From assembly GCA_947359465.1 (NCBI GenBank), contig OX375882.1:54186509-54250508 (forward strand): 64,000 nucleotides of DNA. The letters run 5' to 3'. Source of the stretch: Metellina segmentata. Its lineage: Eukaryota; Arthropoda; Arachnida; Araneae; Tetragnathidae. Every line of letters begins with the position of its first letter. The stretch's first letter is position 1. Position numbers and translations under genes: made by a program. The notes beneath the pieces were generated by a model that worked only from the letters and a program-made list of their open reading frames with translations, was not told the DNA's origin and did not search any database. Below, piece after piece: positions 15,501 to 27,500 of the stretch.

Positions 15501-18500
15501 TTGCTAGCCCCTTTATTATTTTTGTAGCTCTGTGCTGAACCCTTTCAATTGATTCTATGTCCTTTCTCATATATGGAGCCCAGAATTGTACAGCATATTC
15601 TAGATGTGGTCTTACTAAACCCTTATATAACGGCAAGATTATATTCTTATCCCTTGAAGTTACAGTCTTTTTAATATACCCCAATAACCTATTAGCCTTT
15701 TTACCCGCAGTTAATAATTTGTTGAAAAAAGTTGCCCTAATCATAAAGCATCTGATATCTTGAATAGAGGTTATTAAAAAGCAGACATTCACAGCTATCT
15801 GGTAGGTCACAACACCTTCGAATCTGCAGCAGTTTGAAAATCTCTGATCGGACATAAAATTTCAGGAAACTATTTCTCTTTCATGCATACACAATAAGCA
15901 TTTTGTTACTCAGCTCAATTTGCCATTTCCCCCCTATAAACCATGTTTTCAGATTGATTGCCATCTGATCTAAACTGTTACAATGGTTGGCTATTAAAGT
16001 TTGATTGATTGCCAAATCTGAAACAGCAGAATTCTTTTCTAAGTAACAAAATAACTTAAAGAAAATAGATAGTAAAATTCAATATTTACCTCATAGACTA
16101 AATGTAATGAAAAAAGTACAGGTGCAATGTACGGAAAAAGCAGAGCAGATGTATTAAAGAGACCAGTATCTTCAGATGGGTTACGAGTAACTGTTTCACC
16201 AAAGAATTTGTACTCAACACTTGATTTATGGATATTTGTAGCCAGTAAATATTGCCAATCCTAAATTGTGGAATATTAATGAAATTATGTTGGTAATATA
16301 ACATATTAACAGCTTGGAATAGTTGTCATTAAGTTAGATATATTGCTACAAAGCACTTTATTATTATTATTTTAACGATAAAAGGTTTAATTTAAAATAA
16401 TACCAATGAAATTGAATATACTGTTTAAACAGTATTTTAATCATGCAAAATTATTTTACAAGTCTTGATAAAAAGCAGTTTTTAGAATATCTTTGTTGTA
16501 GTGTTTTTCTAACGCATGGTAAACATATTCATGCTTGGAAGAGACCTTTCAAAAATTCTTAAAATTGAAATGCAGGCATAAAAAGTTCAAAATTTAATAA
16601 AAATTGTAATCTGCTCTAGTCCGAGAATTTTAAGTTTTCCAGTTATACATACCTCCTCACATCCTTTTTCATGAGTTTTTTGCTTTTTCACTTGAGCTGG
16701 ACATGGTGAAACATTTTTCAGGCAGTCACCTAAAGTTACTTTATCAGCATCAAATCCTATCATATTAAGCAAACTTCTCAGGAAGAGATTTAATTCTGAT
16801 TTAGTGTCCATATCAGTTGGTCCAGGGGCATTTCGAGTTGAATACCATTTTATAAAAACTTGAGTGTATACATCTTTTGCCAGAATATATTTTAGAGCTT
16901 GCAAACACTTGGAAACTAAATGAAAACATTACATTACATGAAAGTGTAATTTTCATATGCATTAAAGTACATTCATTGAAATCTCTATCAGATATCAAAA
17001 AGCATGTTTCCTCATATAAAAGAAGGAATCAAAATTTTTCTAAAAAACAACTAGCCTTATACTCTATGCTACACAGCTATTCTTTTAACCTCCAGTTAAT
17101 AGTGAGTGTTTTTTAACAAATGAAATTGTTGTGCATCAGTGAGGTGATCAACATTTTCTTTCTAGTGACACATGCATTAATTATTCACCTTTGAAATAAG
17201 TATGTAGTATATATTACTAAAAAAACAAATAACTGTAAAAAGTTGTGTTAAACAAAATATGAGGTGGGACCAAAACTTAAGTTACATTTTTGTCTTATTC
17301 CACCTGATCTAGCCGCATGCTAGACAGGGTCCAAAAGACCAAATACTACAATAAAGTCATAGACCATCAGAGGTTTTCAAAAATGTTCTCTCTGTCAAGC
17401 CCCAGGCACTTCAATAGGTGATCGGGAGAGGCCTCGGCAGACCTTCATTTAGAGCAATGAAGATAAGATTTTTGCCCCTGGCAAAAAGTGAGACTCTTTA
17501 AGTGTCCACTAGCAAGTCGGCAAATGGTGGTCTGCATCCTTCTGTCGCCTTTTAAAGAAAGAGCATCACCGGGAAATTTCCAACCATACCAATCATGTGA
17601 CGGAGGGGGTCTTCCATAAATGATGATTTGATATTTTTCTGCTTGAGCAGATTTTGTGAAAAGTCAAGTTAGCATGGGAGGCATGAGTAAGAGAGGTCCC
17701 CTATTTGGCTAGAAGATCAGTCGTCTCATTACCAGACAAGCCAATATGAGACGGGACCCATTATAAGTAAACATCACAATGTTGAGAAAGATCTCTCAGG
17801 ATCTCCAATATCGAGAGTGAAGCTCTGTCACCCACCTCCTCCCAGTTGCTCAGGTGCTGGATGGCACTGCGATTGTCCGTCAATATCCACACATTTCCGT
17901 AAGAGGTTTCAGTTTTAATGGATTTTAGTCCTTCTTTAATGGCGATAAGTTCAGATCTGAAAGCTGAACAGAAGTCTAGATTCTTAATCTTGAATTGCTT
18001 TAAGGAGGTTTTGATAAAAACTCCAGTATCGCAGGCGTCAAGTTCATCTTTGCTGCCATCAGTATAAATCTGAATATCTGTATTGGGGATTTGGTTTATG
18101 ATCTTGAGTGCAAGTTGGAGTTGATGTTCTGGCAAGTCAAATTTTTTGTTTGTTTGAAGCATCAGATCAGTTTGGAAGTGCACTCTAGGCAGTCCTTCAA
18201 TAAGGTTTACATTTGGCTTCAAGAAGTGCATTTTAAAATTTTGATCTAGAAAGACCATTAAATCCATTTGAGAAAATGGACTATTTCAATTTAATCTTTG
18301 GGTGTTTAACCAGCTTCTGAGGAAAGTAGATGTTCGATTATGATCTTCATAACTGTAAAGTTTGTTGAAGTATTTTACAAGTACTGTGCTTCTTCTTAGG
18401 CTCAAAGGCTACAGATCACTCTCATAAAGAACTAAATCAGCAGGACAACTATTTCCCATGCCAGTGATGATGCGAGCGGCACTTAATTGGACTCTCTAAT

Positions 18501-21500
18501 TTTAACAGGTTGGAGGTTGATACACAAAAGTAAATTTGAGATCTATATTCCAATACGGATCTAATAAGAGAAATATGAGTTGTCCTTAGAGTATTGGCAT
18601 CAGCACCCCAATATCTTCCAGAGATAAATTTCAGGATGTTAAGTCTCTTTCTGCTCTTTTCAACTAGATGCTCAAGATGTTTATTACACAAGAGCTCAGG
18701 ATCTAATCTGAAGCCCAGATATGTGAGGTGTTTTTCAAAGTTTAGAGAGTCACCAACCATTGTGATGCTAGGCTGATAGTTGTACAAATGCCTATTAGTG
18801 GTGAAGAAGCTAAATATAGACTTAGATGTGTTAAATTTCAATTTATGAGGATTCGCAAACTCCAGCATGTCAGAGAGGGAAAGGTTGATCTTAGATTCAA
18901 TTTGGCAAATAATAGAATAGGAGTTCCAAAGAACAATGTCGTCTGAGAAAAGACAGACTTCGCACCACTTAGTTATGACTTTTTCGATGCCGGCCAGAAA
19001 CAACGAGAAGAGGAGAGGGTTCAAAACAGAACCCTGCGGAACACTTTGACAGAGTTTAAAAGTTTTAGAAAGATAGTTATTTAAATTTACTATTATAAGT
19101 CTATCCTTCATAAAGTCAGAGATCCAAGAGAGAGCCATGTCTTTAATTCCAAAAGTGTCAAATAGTTTGATAATTAATTTGTTTCTCCAAACTCTGTCGA
19201 AAGCCTTTATTAAGCCCAGAAATACGGCAACTGTGTGGTTTGGTTGTAGATTCTGAGAATCCCTAACATTTTGCCCAAAGTATAACATCTGATCTACAGT
19301 AGAATGTCCCCCTCTAAAACCCTATTGCTCTGATGGAAGCAGGTCTTTAGATTCAAGATATTATGTAAGTCTTTCCAAAATCATTTTTTCCATAAGTTTA
19401 CAAGGAAAGTTTGTAAGAGAGATGGGTCTATCTATAGCTCTCAGGAGAGCTGGCCTTCTAGTTTTGTTTTCTAATAGGAATGACCAGGGCTTTTTTCCAG
19501 TCTTTAGGAAGTCTCCAAGACAAATTAAAGATCTCCAACAATCTCATCTTGCCCTCGACTCCAAGTCTTGAAATCATCTGGCCATGAATATTATCAGGCC
19601 TGGGATATTTATGTGGATCAAGGGCACCTAAAGCAAGTTCCATTTCCTGAATCGTAAAGTTAGCTCTAAAGATAGGGTTACCCTGAGTTAGCTACGGCAG
19701 CCATGTATGATCCTCCTTGCTTGGGTTTCAATGTTTTTATCGTCTCTAGAAAAAATTCAGTTGCAAGTCTTTTGGAAACATGATCCTAATAAGTCTGCAG
19801 CAGCTTTGTCGCCTGGGGGAATTTGTCCGGTATCATCAAGAATGGCATTGCATACTGCGTGTTGTGGCTGCTCAGTGCCAAAAAACCTGGCTAGTTTCCA
19901 AAGTCTGGAATTTGGTGTACAGGCATCAATATTCCTGCATAGTTCGTTCCAATTTCTACTTTTAAGTTATACAAGGGTTCTTTTAATTTCTGCATTTACT
20001 TTGTTTAGGTTTGATCTAGGGGTGGTATCATTGGAGGCCTTAACGTCCTGCTGTAATTTGTCTCTTTTTTCAAATAGGGGTTTTAGAGGTGGACGTTTAT
20101 GCAAAAAGAAGGGGGTTAAAAGCTTGAAGTTGCCCCTAGGGATGGTATGGCCTGCTGCCCTTGAGATGACACCCTTGAAAACAATCCATTTAGCGTCAAG
20201 ATCTTCAATGGGAGATACCGAGGGGGTGTCTCGATCAGTGATGTCTCTAAAACTTTCCCATTCGGCCTTTTAAAATTCCAGTAATTTTTTTCTGTTAAGC
20301 ATCGTTTTTTGTTTGCTTTCGACTTCCACAAGAATAGGAAGAAGGACTAACTTATTTATTTTAATCTCCAGAAAGATTAATACTGGCAATGATACTTTTC
20401 TCTAAGAATTTTTACCCTTCAATATTGTCAAGTTGGAATTCAGTGTAATTGGAAACTTCAGACTGAGAATTTTTATGTACATTTAAAATAGAGAAACATA
20501 TTTTATACCTGTTTTAGAGACAGTCACTTCAGGTATATGTAGCCTATAATATCCAGCTGTTGTTTCCTTAAAAGTAAATGTTAAATTTTGTCAATTGCTG
20601 TCCAGAATGAATGATATTTTTCATTTAAATAATTTTTTAAGATTTAAAACATAGTTTTATACTTTTTTTTTACAATATACAAAGTATTACTTCAGAACTT
20701 AGTTTTGGTAATGAACTATATGTAATAATAACTTTACGATGCATATAAAAACAAATACAAAAAGGAAGAAAACCACCTTACAACTTCTCAATAAGAAAAG
20801 TATGTATTCAGTATAAATACAATAATCTCAAGAATGAAATTTACCAGGTTGGGAATTCTTATTGCTTTAAATTAGAGAAATTCCAAAGTGAATTCTTACA
20901 CAGTAAAAACTAAAATATTAGTTACATGAATTAAGTATATTTAAAAAATAAAATTACTGAATGTGATTAATATTAATAAGGTTCATAATACAGGATTCCT
21001 ATCTCAGAAATATAATTCCCTGACTTTTCCAAGTTTTCCAGACAGACAAATTTTTACAAAATTCCAAGTCATACGGAAGCAATTTACGACATTTTTAAAG
21101 TGAAAAATCAAGAAATAATTTAGCATTTAATAGCCAATAATAAAAACCAATTTGAGAATTATACACTGTTAAAATTTATACAAAAAGCACTTAAGTAATT
21201 TTGCATTAAAATAACTTATTTAAATATTCCAACATATTTTATTTAAAATCAATTTGTGATTTAATGTATCATAAGCATGAAATTCTTCAATTTAAGCCAG
21301 TGGACAAAACAAAATTCTTTACCTGTTGAATAGTAGCTGTTTCTTTTAAAATCGGTTGAAAAATTCTGTTCATAAAATAAAGTGATGCGAAACTGTATGA
21401 ATCTTACTGGCTACTTTTCTTCAAAGCATTTAAGACGCCATGATCAATCATTTTCCAGATCATCGAGACAATTTTCCAGGTTTTGGACGAAAATGCGTGA

Positions 21501-24500
21501 TTTTCCTTGACATTTTTTGGACAAAATTAAATTCCCTGACAGTTCCAGGTTTTCCCTGACTCTTGGGAACCCTGACAATATTTCTACTTTGTAGAGTGCC
21601 ATTAATATATATTTCTGAAATATCCAGATAAATATAAAACACCTCAAGTAGAAAAAGGATACAAAATCTTACCAAAGTTACTCTACTTCTGACACTGTCT
21701 CTAACACTTTTTACAAGGCCAACATGAAAAAATGACATCTCTTCATTTAGTACAGACTTTGCAATATCCTCAATGACCATTGGAACAGGGGAAATAACAT
21801 GTGACTGAAATATGAAAGAAAAACTATTTTAATACGTATACAATGTGTTAATACAAATATACTAGTGACATCTCTATTACATACTCTCCAACATTGGTAA
21901 CCCAGTCATCAGTAGCACTTCTTACCAACATATTACATACGATATAAATAAATTATTGATTGATTAGTAAAATTAATAAACAGTTACTAAATACTAAAAT
22001 AATTAATTAATAAATAATAAATAAAATTTAAAAAATATTGAATAATTAATTGAAACAAATAATTTTATACTATGTTCAAAATTATTGACTAAATAAAAAG
22101 TGAATGAATCTTAATTTAAAAAGTCACACAAGCAAGTAACAAAACAAAGTGGCTTTTTACTGTCTAGTCCTAGTTTCTAAGGATCGTTGAAGATAGAGTG
22201 AATATTTCAACAGATTTCAAATCAGAGTAAAATTCTACACCAGATCGATACCAAGAACAGTTTTACTAGTCAATTATTTACCATTTGATTATTTAATTAT
22301 TATTTTTTTATTAAATTATTTATTTTTTTAAAGAGAATTACATTTAAGGCGTTGATCTGGTATAAAATGTTCCGCAGATTTCAAATTCGTTGAAGTTTTT
22401 AATCTATCTTTAACGATCCTGATTTTACAAAAACGAACTAAACAATGCCAGTCACATTTTTTTGTTTGTTTTGATTCCCTCCACTTGAATAGTTTGGCGC
22501 AGGAAATGAAATGCTGCCGCTACAAGAGAAAAAAACCTTCCACAACTGTTTGAGACCACTATGACAATCGTCATGCAAATGGCAGCTCCGCTCATTTTCA
22601 TTATGCTCACAAACCACGCTCTCTAGGAAACCAATGCCATCTTCATTGCAGTTGCTAGATAACGGCTACACTTTCTTAGGAAACCATAGCTTTACCATCC
22701 TTGAGAAAGCGTAAAGCATCTTCCATAGATGTCATTTCCATAATGAAATTGCATACGTCATTCTGGTGGGGGGAAATTAAGGAAGAATGCTTTCTGGTGG
22801 GGAAGCGTAAGCCGGATTGGGGAAGATATTTTTGGCGTTTTTTGTACAAGATCCATAGTTTTTCACAATACATCCATAGCTTCGTAGTTTTAACCTAATT
22901 TCCGTAGCATTTACAGAAGTTCCGTAACAGTTGGAGAGTCTGCTACTATTATAAAAAGAAGTCTGTGAAGAAGAAAGTGTCCAGATGAAACTATAAGATT
23001 TACTGTAATGAAATTTAGCACACAGGTAGTCCTAAAGATGACTGAATAGACCTCAAAGCCCAAATTTTAAAATTAATTTATTGGCTTTTGTTCCCTAGAG
23101 GTTCTTCTATTGCGTAGCGGTTTTCCTCTGTCTACTTTCTTCATTTCTTTGAATGTGTGTCAGGTTTCCAATGACGTCACTGATGCTAACTGAGTGTTCT
23201 GTTTGATTTGAGTCACATGGTCGAATGTTATTTTCCCCTTTCATTCAGGGCTCAAAATAGGTCGCGATAACCACAGCAAAGGCCATGAGCTTAGCTTAGA
23301 TCGCCACGATGATCAACGGTTATCACAGCAAGTTTTTCTGCAAGTATTTGAAACCGAATGTTTCATTATTTCTCTTTCAAATACCAGCAATTAAAAACAA
23401 TTTTTTGAGAAAAAAACTATGTCCTTTAATGAAGATAAGCGCAAGTGGTCCTTTGCTTTCAGATTTTAAGGCTGATCGAGCAATTCAGAAATGGTTTCAT
23501 GTATGTGATTGCAGACCTTGCTTTTAGCTATGTAGTTATGAAACTACTGTAATTTTCTCTAGCCTTATGACTTATTTTGGGGGTGACTCCGAAGAGTGCC
23601 AGCACCGCGACTAATAGTTTATTGTACTGAGATTTTCTCTAGCCTAATTATCGACTAATGCCTTTGTAAACTTGATAATAAGGAAATAAATGTGTGTCTA
23701 CAATTTATTATTTGAGTGTTTCTTTTTATCTCAAATGTATTTTAGGGTTTAATATGAAATTGCAGAAAGCTTACAAGAAAAGTGAAGTACTTTCTTTTTC
23801 TTCTCATTGCATTATTCATTCAATTGTTTTAAAGTTTAGCAAACAATTTGCAACTGCAATTCACCGTTATTACAGAAATTTTAGGTTTTGCCATGAGCTT
23901 AATAGTTTTTGCTGCCAGATTCAAAATCTTAATTTGAGCCCTGCTTTCATTCCTGGAATCTATATTTCATAGCTGCCAACTGGATAAGGTAAAAAAACAG
24001 AAGATTTTGGGTAAAAAACAGAAGAATTTATTATTCATAATTGGCACTGACATTTTATTAAAAATATGAACCGAAGGGCAGAAATTTATGATTTAAATTT
24101 AAAAAATTTAGTAATATCAGTAATACAATCCTTTAGAAAATTTAAAACTAGCCTCAATTTAAACTAATTTTAGAAAATAACTATAAACCTTAAGTTATAT
24201 ACATAACAGTTTAACACACATCAGGTTTATGTTTGTATCTTAATAATAGCATAATTTAAATGCATAATTTTTTATTATAATATTTCTATTCTTGGCTATA
24301 ATATTTATTTACACATTACTTTGGTAACACGTAAGTTGGGAATGCTCGGTAATCTATAATCTAGCAATAATCTTTAAAAAATGCAAAAAGCGGAAAAAAC
24401 TTGTTTCCGGCCGGAAAACCGGAAAAATTATGAAAAATCGGAAAGTTTCCGGGTAATCCGGAAGGATTGGCAGCTATGATATTTGTTTCTTGCTTTTTTT

Positions 24501-27500
24501 CTTTTTTATTCTTTAGTTCAAGATTTTATCTTTGCGATCATTTAAAGATAATGAAAATTTTAACGGATTTGAAATCTGCAAAAAAAATTTACACCAGATT
24601 CATAGTGTTTTATCAATTCTGTTACTGGCAAGGACGTGTTAGCCGGCTAATCTAACATAAAACATAGGATACATCAAAACCAGTTTTTATTAAATGAATT
24701 TAAGCTATAAATTCAGTAGTAATTTAAAATTAAGTAAACTTCATTTAATAGTTAAGAAAGTTTTGATTTACATAAATTCTACACTTTTTTCAAACAAGGT
24801 AAGTAATTTTTAAAGACAGCTTTAAAATTTGACCAGTTCACTTTAGTTTGTCATTATGATTATTTCTATTGGTATATCTTAACATTGTCAACCTTACATT
24901 AATTTAAGGACTGATACTTCCTGTTTGAGTATGGGCCAAGCATGACTGTACAAAGCAAGTTACCAGGCGCTTTTGTAATTTGTCCCTATGCTATGTGGCT
25001 TCATGTATTTTTGCTTATTTGTACTGCTTAAAAAGTTTCTCTATGAAATGTTCTCTGCTTACCTCTACCCAAGAACTTGTTGTTGCACAAGGACTAATTA
25101 CAAAGGGAACTGTGGCTTAAAGTACATTTAAAACTATAGCAAACAGTGTAAGACCAGAATTTGAACCTGGAATTTGATGGAATTACAGGCCACAGCACTA
25201 AGCAGTCACCATTATAAATTATTGCATAGGGAGAACCTTTACTTAGGCACTTTACTTCAAAGCTTATTACATGCTTGTCATGAAGAAAATATCTAACATC
25301 TTTGAAAAATATTACATATTGCATGATACATATTGGTTACAATAATCTCTCTTTATATTTTACTATTATACATGGCATAGAAACCAATACCTTTTGAATA
25401 CTAGAGAATGATAACCAACAGATATAAGCAATTCAAAAGCACAGGATTAATTCACCAATTTTGTTGCTTAAAATGTTGTGTTTTCAGTGATACAAACATA
25501 TTTTATTTGAGCTACTGAATAACTACATTGAATAGCTTGCCGCTTTAATGAAAGTCTTCAGAAGCATGATTATAGAAGCCAATGAGAAATCTGGAAGATA
25601 GAAATCATAACAGAAAGAAAAAAAAAATGTAAGCAATTTAAAATAGGTTTAGACAAAAATTACTGAATCGCCTTTGAACTATAGATGGAATGCAATTGAA
25701 GTGAACCTTCACAATTAATTTGTGAAACTAAAACAGCAACACTAGCTCACTAAAATGAGCACATTTTGCGATGTAGTTATTAGAAATATGCATTGGCTCG
25801 GTAAGCATCAAATGTTGCTTTATATTTTGTATTAATTTTATTTCATATGGAAATATGCATATTGATGTTTAGTATGATCATAAATTTATTTAAATAGGTA
25901 TCAGATGCAAGTCTCATTGTGCCAATAATAGACATAAACAATTTAGAAACTAGCACTAATGTGCATGTGGATTTACTAGTTTGAATGAAAAACCATAATG
26001 GTGGTCTGGTGTGTGTAATGTAACAAAAAGAATTTCATATAAACAATACATATGTCAGAATTTTCAATGATGTACATTCCATAGAAGTTTGAAAGAATAA
26101 GATTCTCCATTCAGTGTTACTAAAAAATGCATAGCAATAAATACCTCATCCCCAAATCTTGTACTGGTTGCACTGGGTGGTCTAGTTGATGATTTGAAAC
26201 TAGTTCTTCTAGGCGTAGCAAAGCTCGATGATATCTGATTTGTTGAACAAGCTATTTCATTTGTAGGCCCAAATATATCTGCAACATGAACTTTACAGAC
26301 CTATTTAAAAAACATATTTTGAAAAATTGTAGTACTGCACTAACTTAAATAAAAAGACAAATCAACAAATAAAACCTATATGAACTATACCATTAACTTC
26401 AAATAAAGAAAATAAAAATCTAAACATAATACTTTCACATTTTTTTATTTCGTGATCTGGTTAATGTTGTTTTATATTTTGTATTAATTTTATTTCAGAT
26501 GGAAGTATGCATATTGATGTTTAGTATGATCATAAATTGATTTAAATCTGGTCAATCAATAAAAGGGCTACACAGTTTAGTAACCATGTAGCCGTTTTAT
26601 CTTTAAAAGAGCAAAAGTAGCCAGTATGGATCATTACAAGGTTTAAAGTAAGCAAACAGAAAATTTTGCTTAAAAATCATTTGTGTTATTCTTTATAGGT
26701 AAAGAGTAGTTAGTGTAACATTACCAAATTTTATTATGTAAATTTTAATTTACTTAATATTAATCACTTTACTTAAAAGTAATTGTATATAGCTGTTTTG
26801 TAAAACTAGCATATATATTTAAAGACCAAGATTACTTGAAAAAAAATTAATATGTCCTACATACCATTACAGTAGTGATCTCTATCATATACTCAATAAG
26901 TCAAAATACTTTAACTAAATATTATTGAAAAAATATGATTAAAAAAATCCACCATTTAACTAAAGCCCTTTCTTTCATAGCCACAGTACCCTAAAAATGA
27001 CCAAATAATCAAAAAAAAAACATTTCATATTAACAGAAGAATTAATTTTATAAGAAGCAAAAAGTAGAAAGGTAGACAATGGTAAAACAAAGAGGGAGGT
27101 TATATCACAAGGGTACTTCAAGGTCATGAATCCTGTGATTATTTGAAGAAAATAAACCCCTGAGGTGCCATGGAATCAGGATTTAGAAACAGTTAACATT
27201 TAAAAATACGTAAAACCAATCGATTATTTTTTGTAGTACCTGTAGTTTTGTAGTACTAGAAGAAAGTCTGAACTATCAGAAAAATTAAAAAAAGGTTTTT
27301 CGAAAATGTGGTCGCAAATCAGTGTTTTCGATGTGGGCAGATACCTTTAAATTGAATAGCTTTTAAATTTTCGCAAGAGAATGTGACGTCATGCCAACAT
27401 TCATATTCCAAAAATAAACAAATTACATTTACAGCCCATTTTCAGCAAAAGAAAATAAACATGGCTGTCAATCTTAAGCTTTTGTTTGTAAAATCGGGAT

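Larger units (their letters stand above)
17280..20331 (-). mobile_element. RNase H-encoding non-LTR retrotransposon (I/Jockey-type), 5'-truncated and decayed
   Basis: Read on the minus strand from 20331: a pre-RT linker (KWIVFKGVISRAAG, IPRG), RT start (RPISLTNFPCKLMEKM, then GFRGGHST), RT catalytic region, RNase H, and a Cys/His tail near 17560-17420 (RRMQTTICRLASGHL, HLLKCLGL). The endonuclease domain is missing. Stops and frameshifts break the frame several times. Related fragments sit at 13711, 30030 and 36900. Confidence 0.88.

Noticed and set aside
21444..21647. ORFs within and beside R1 copy 3
   Set aside because: They read through the non-coding repeat and the exon 12 donor; no similarity to anything.
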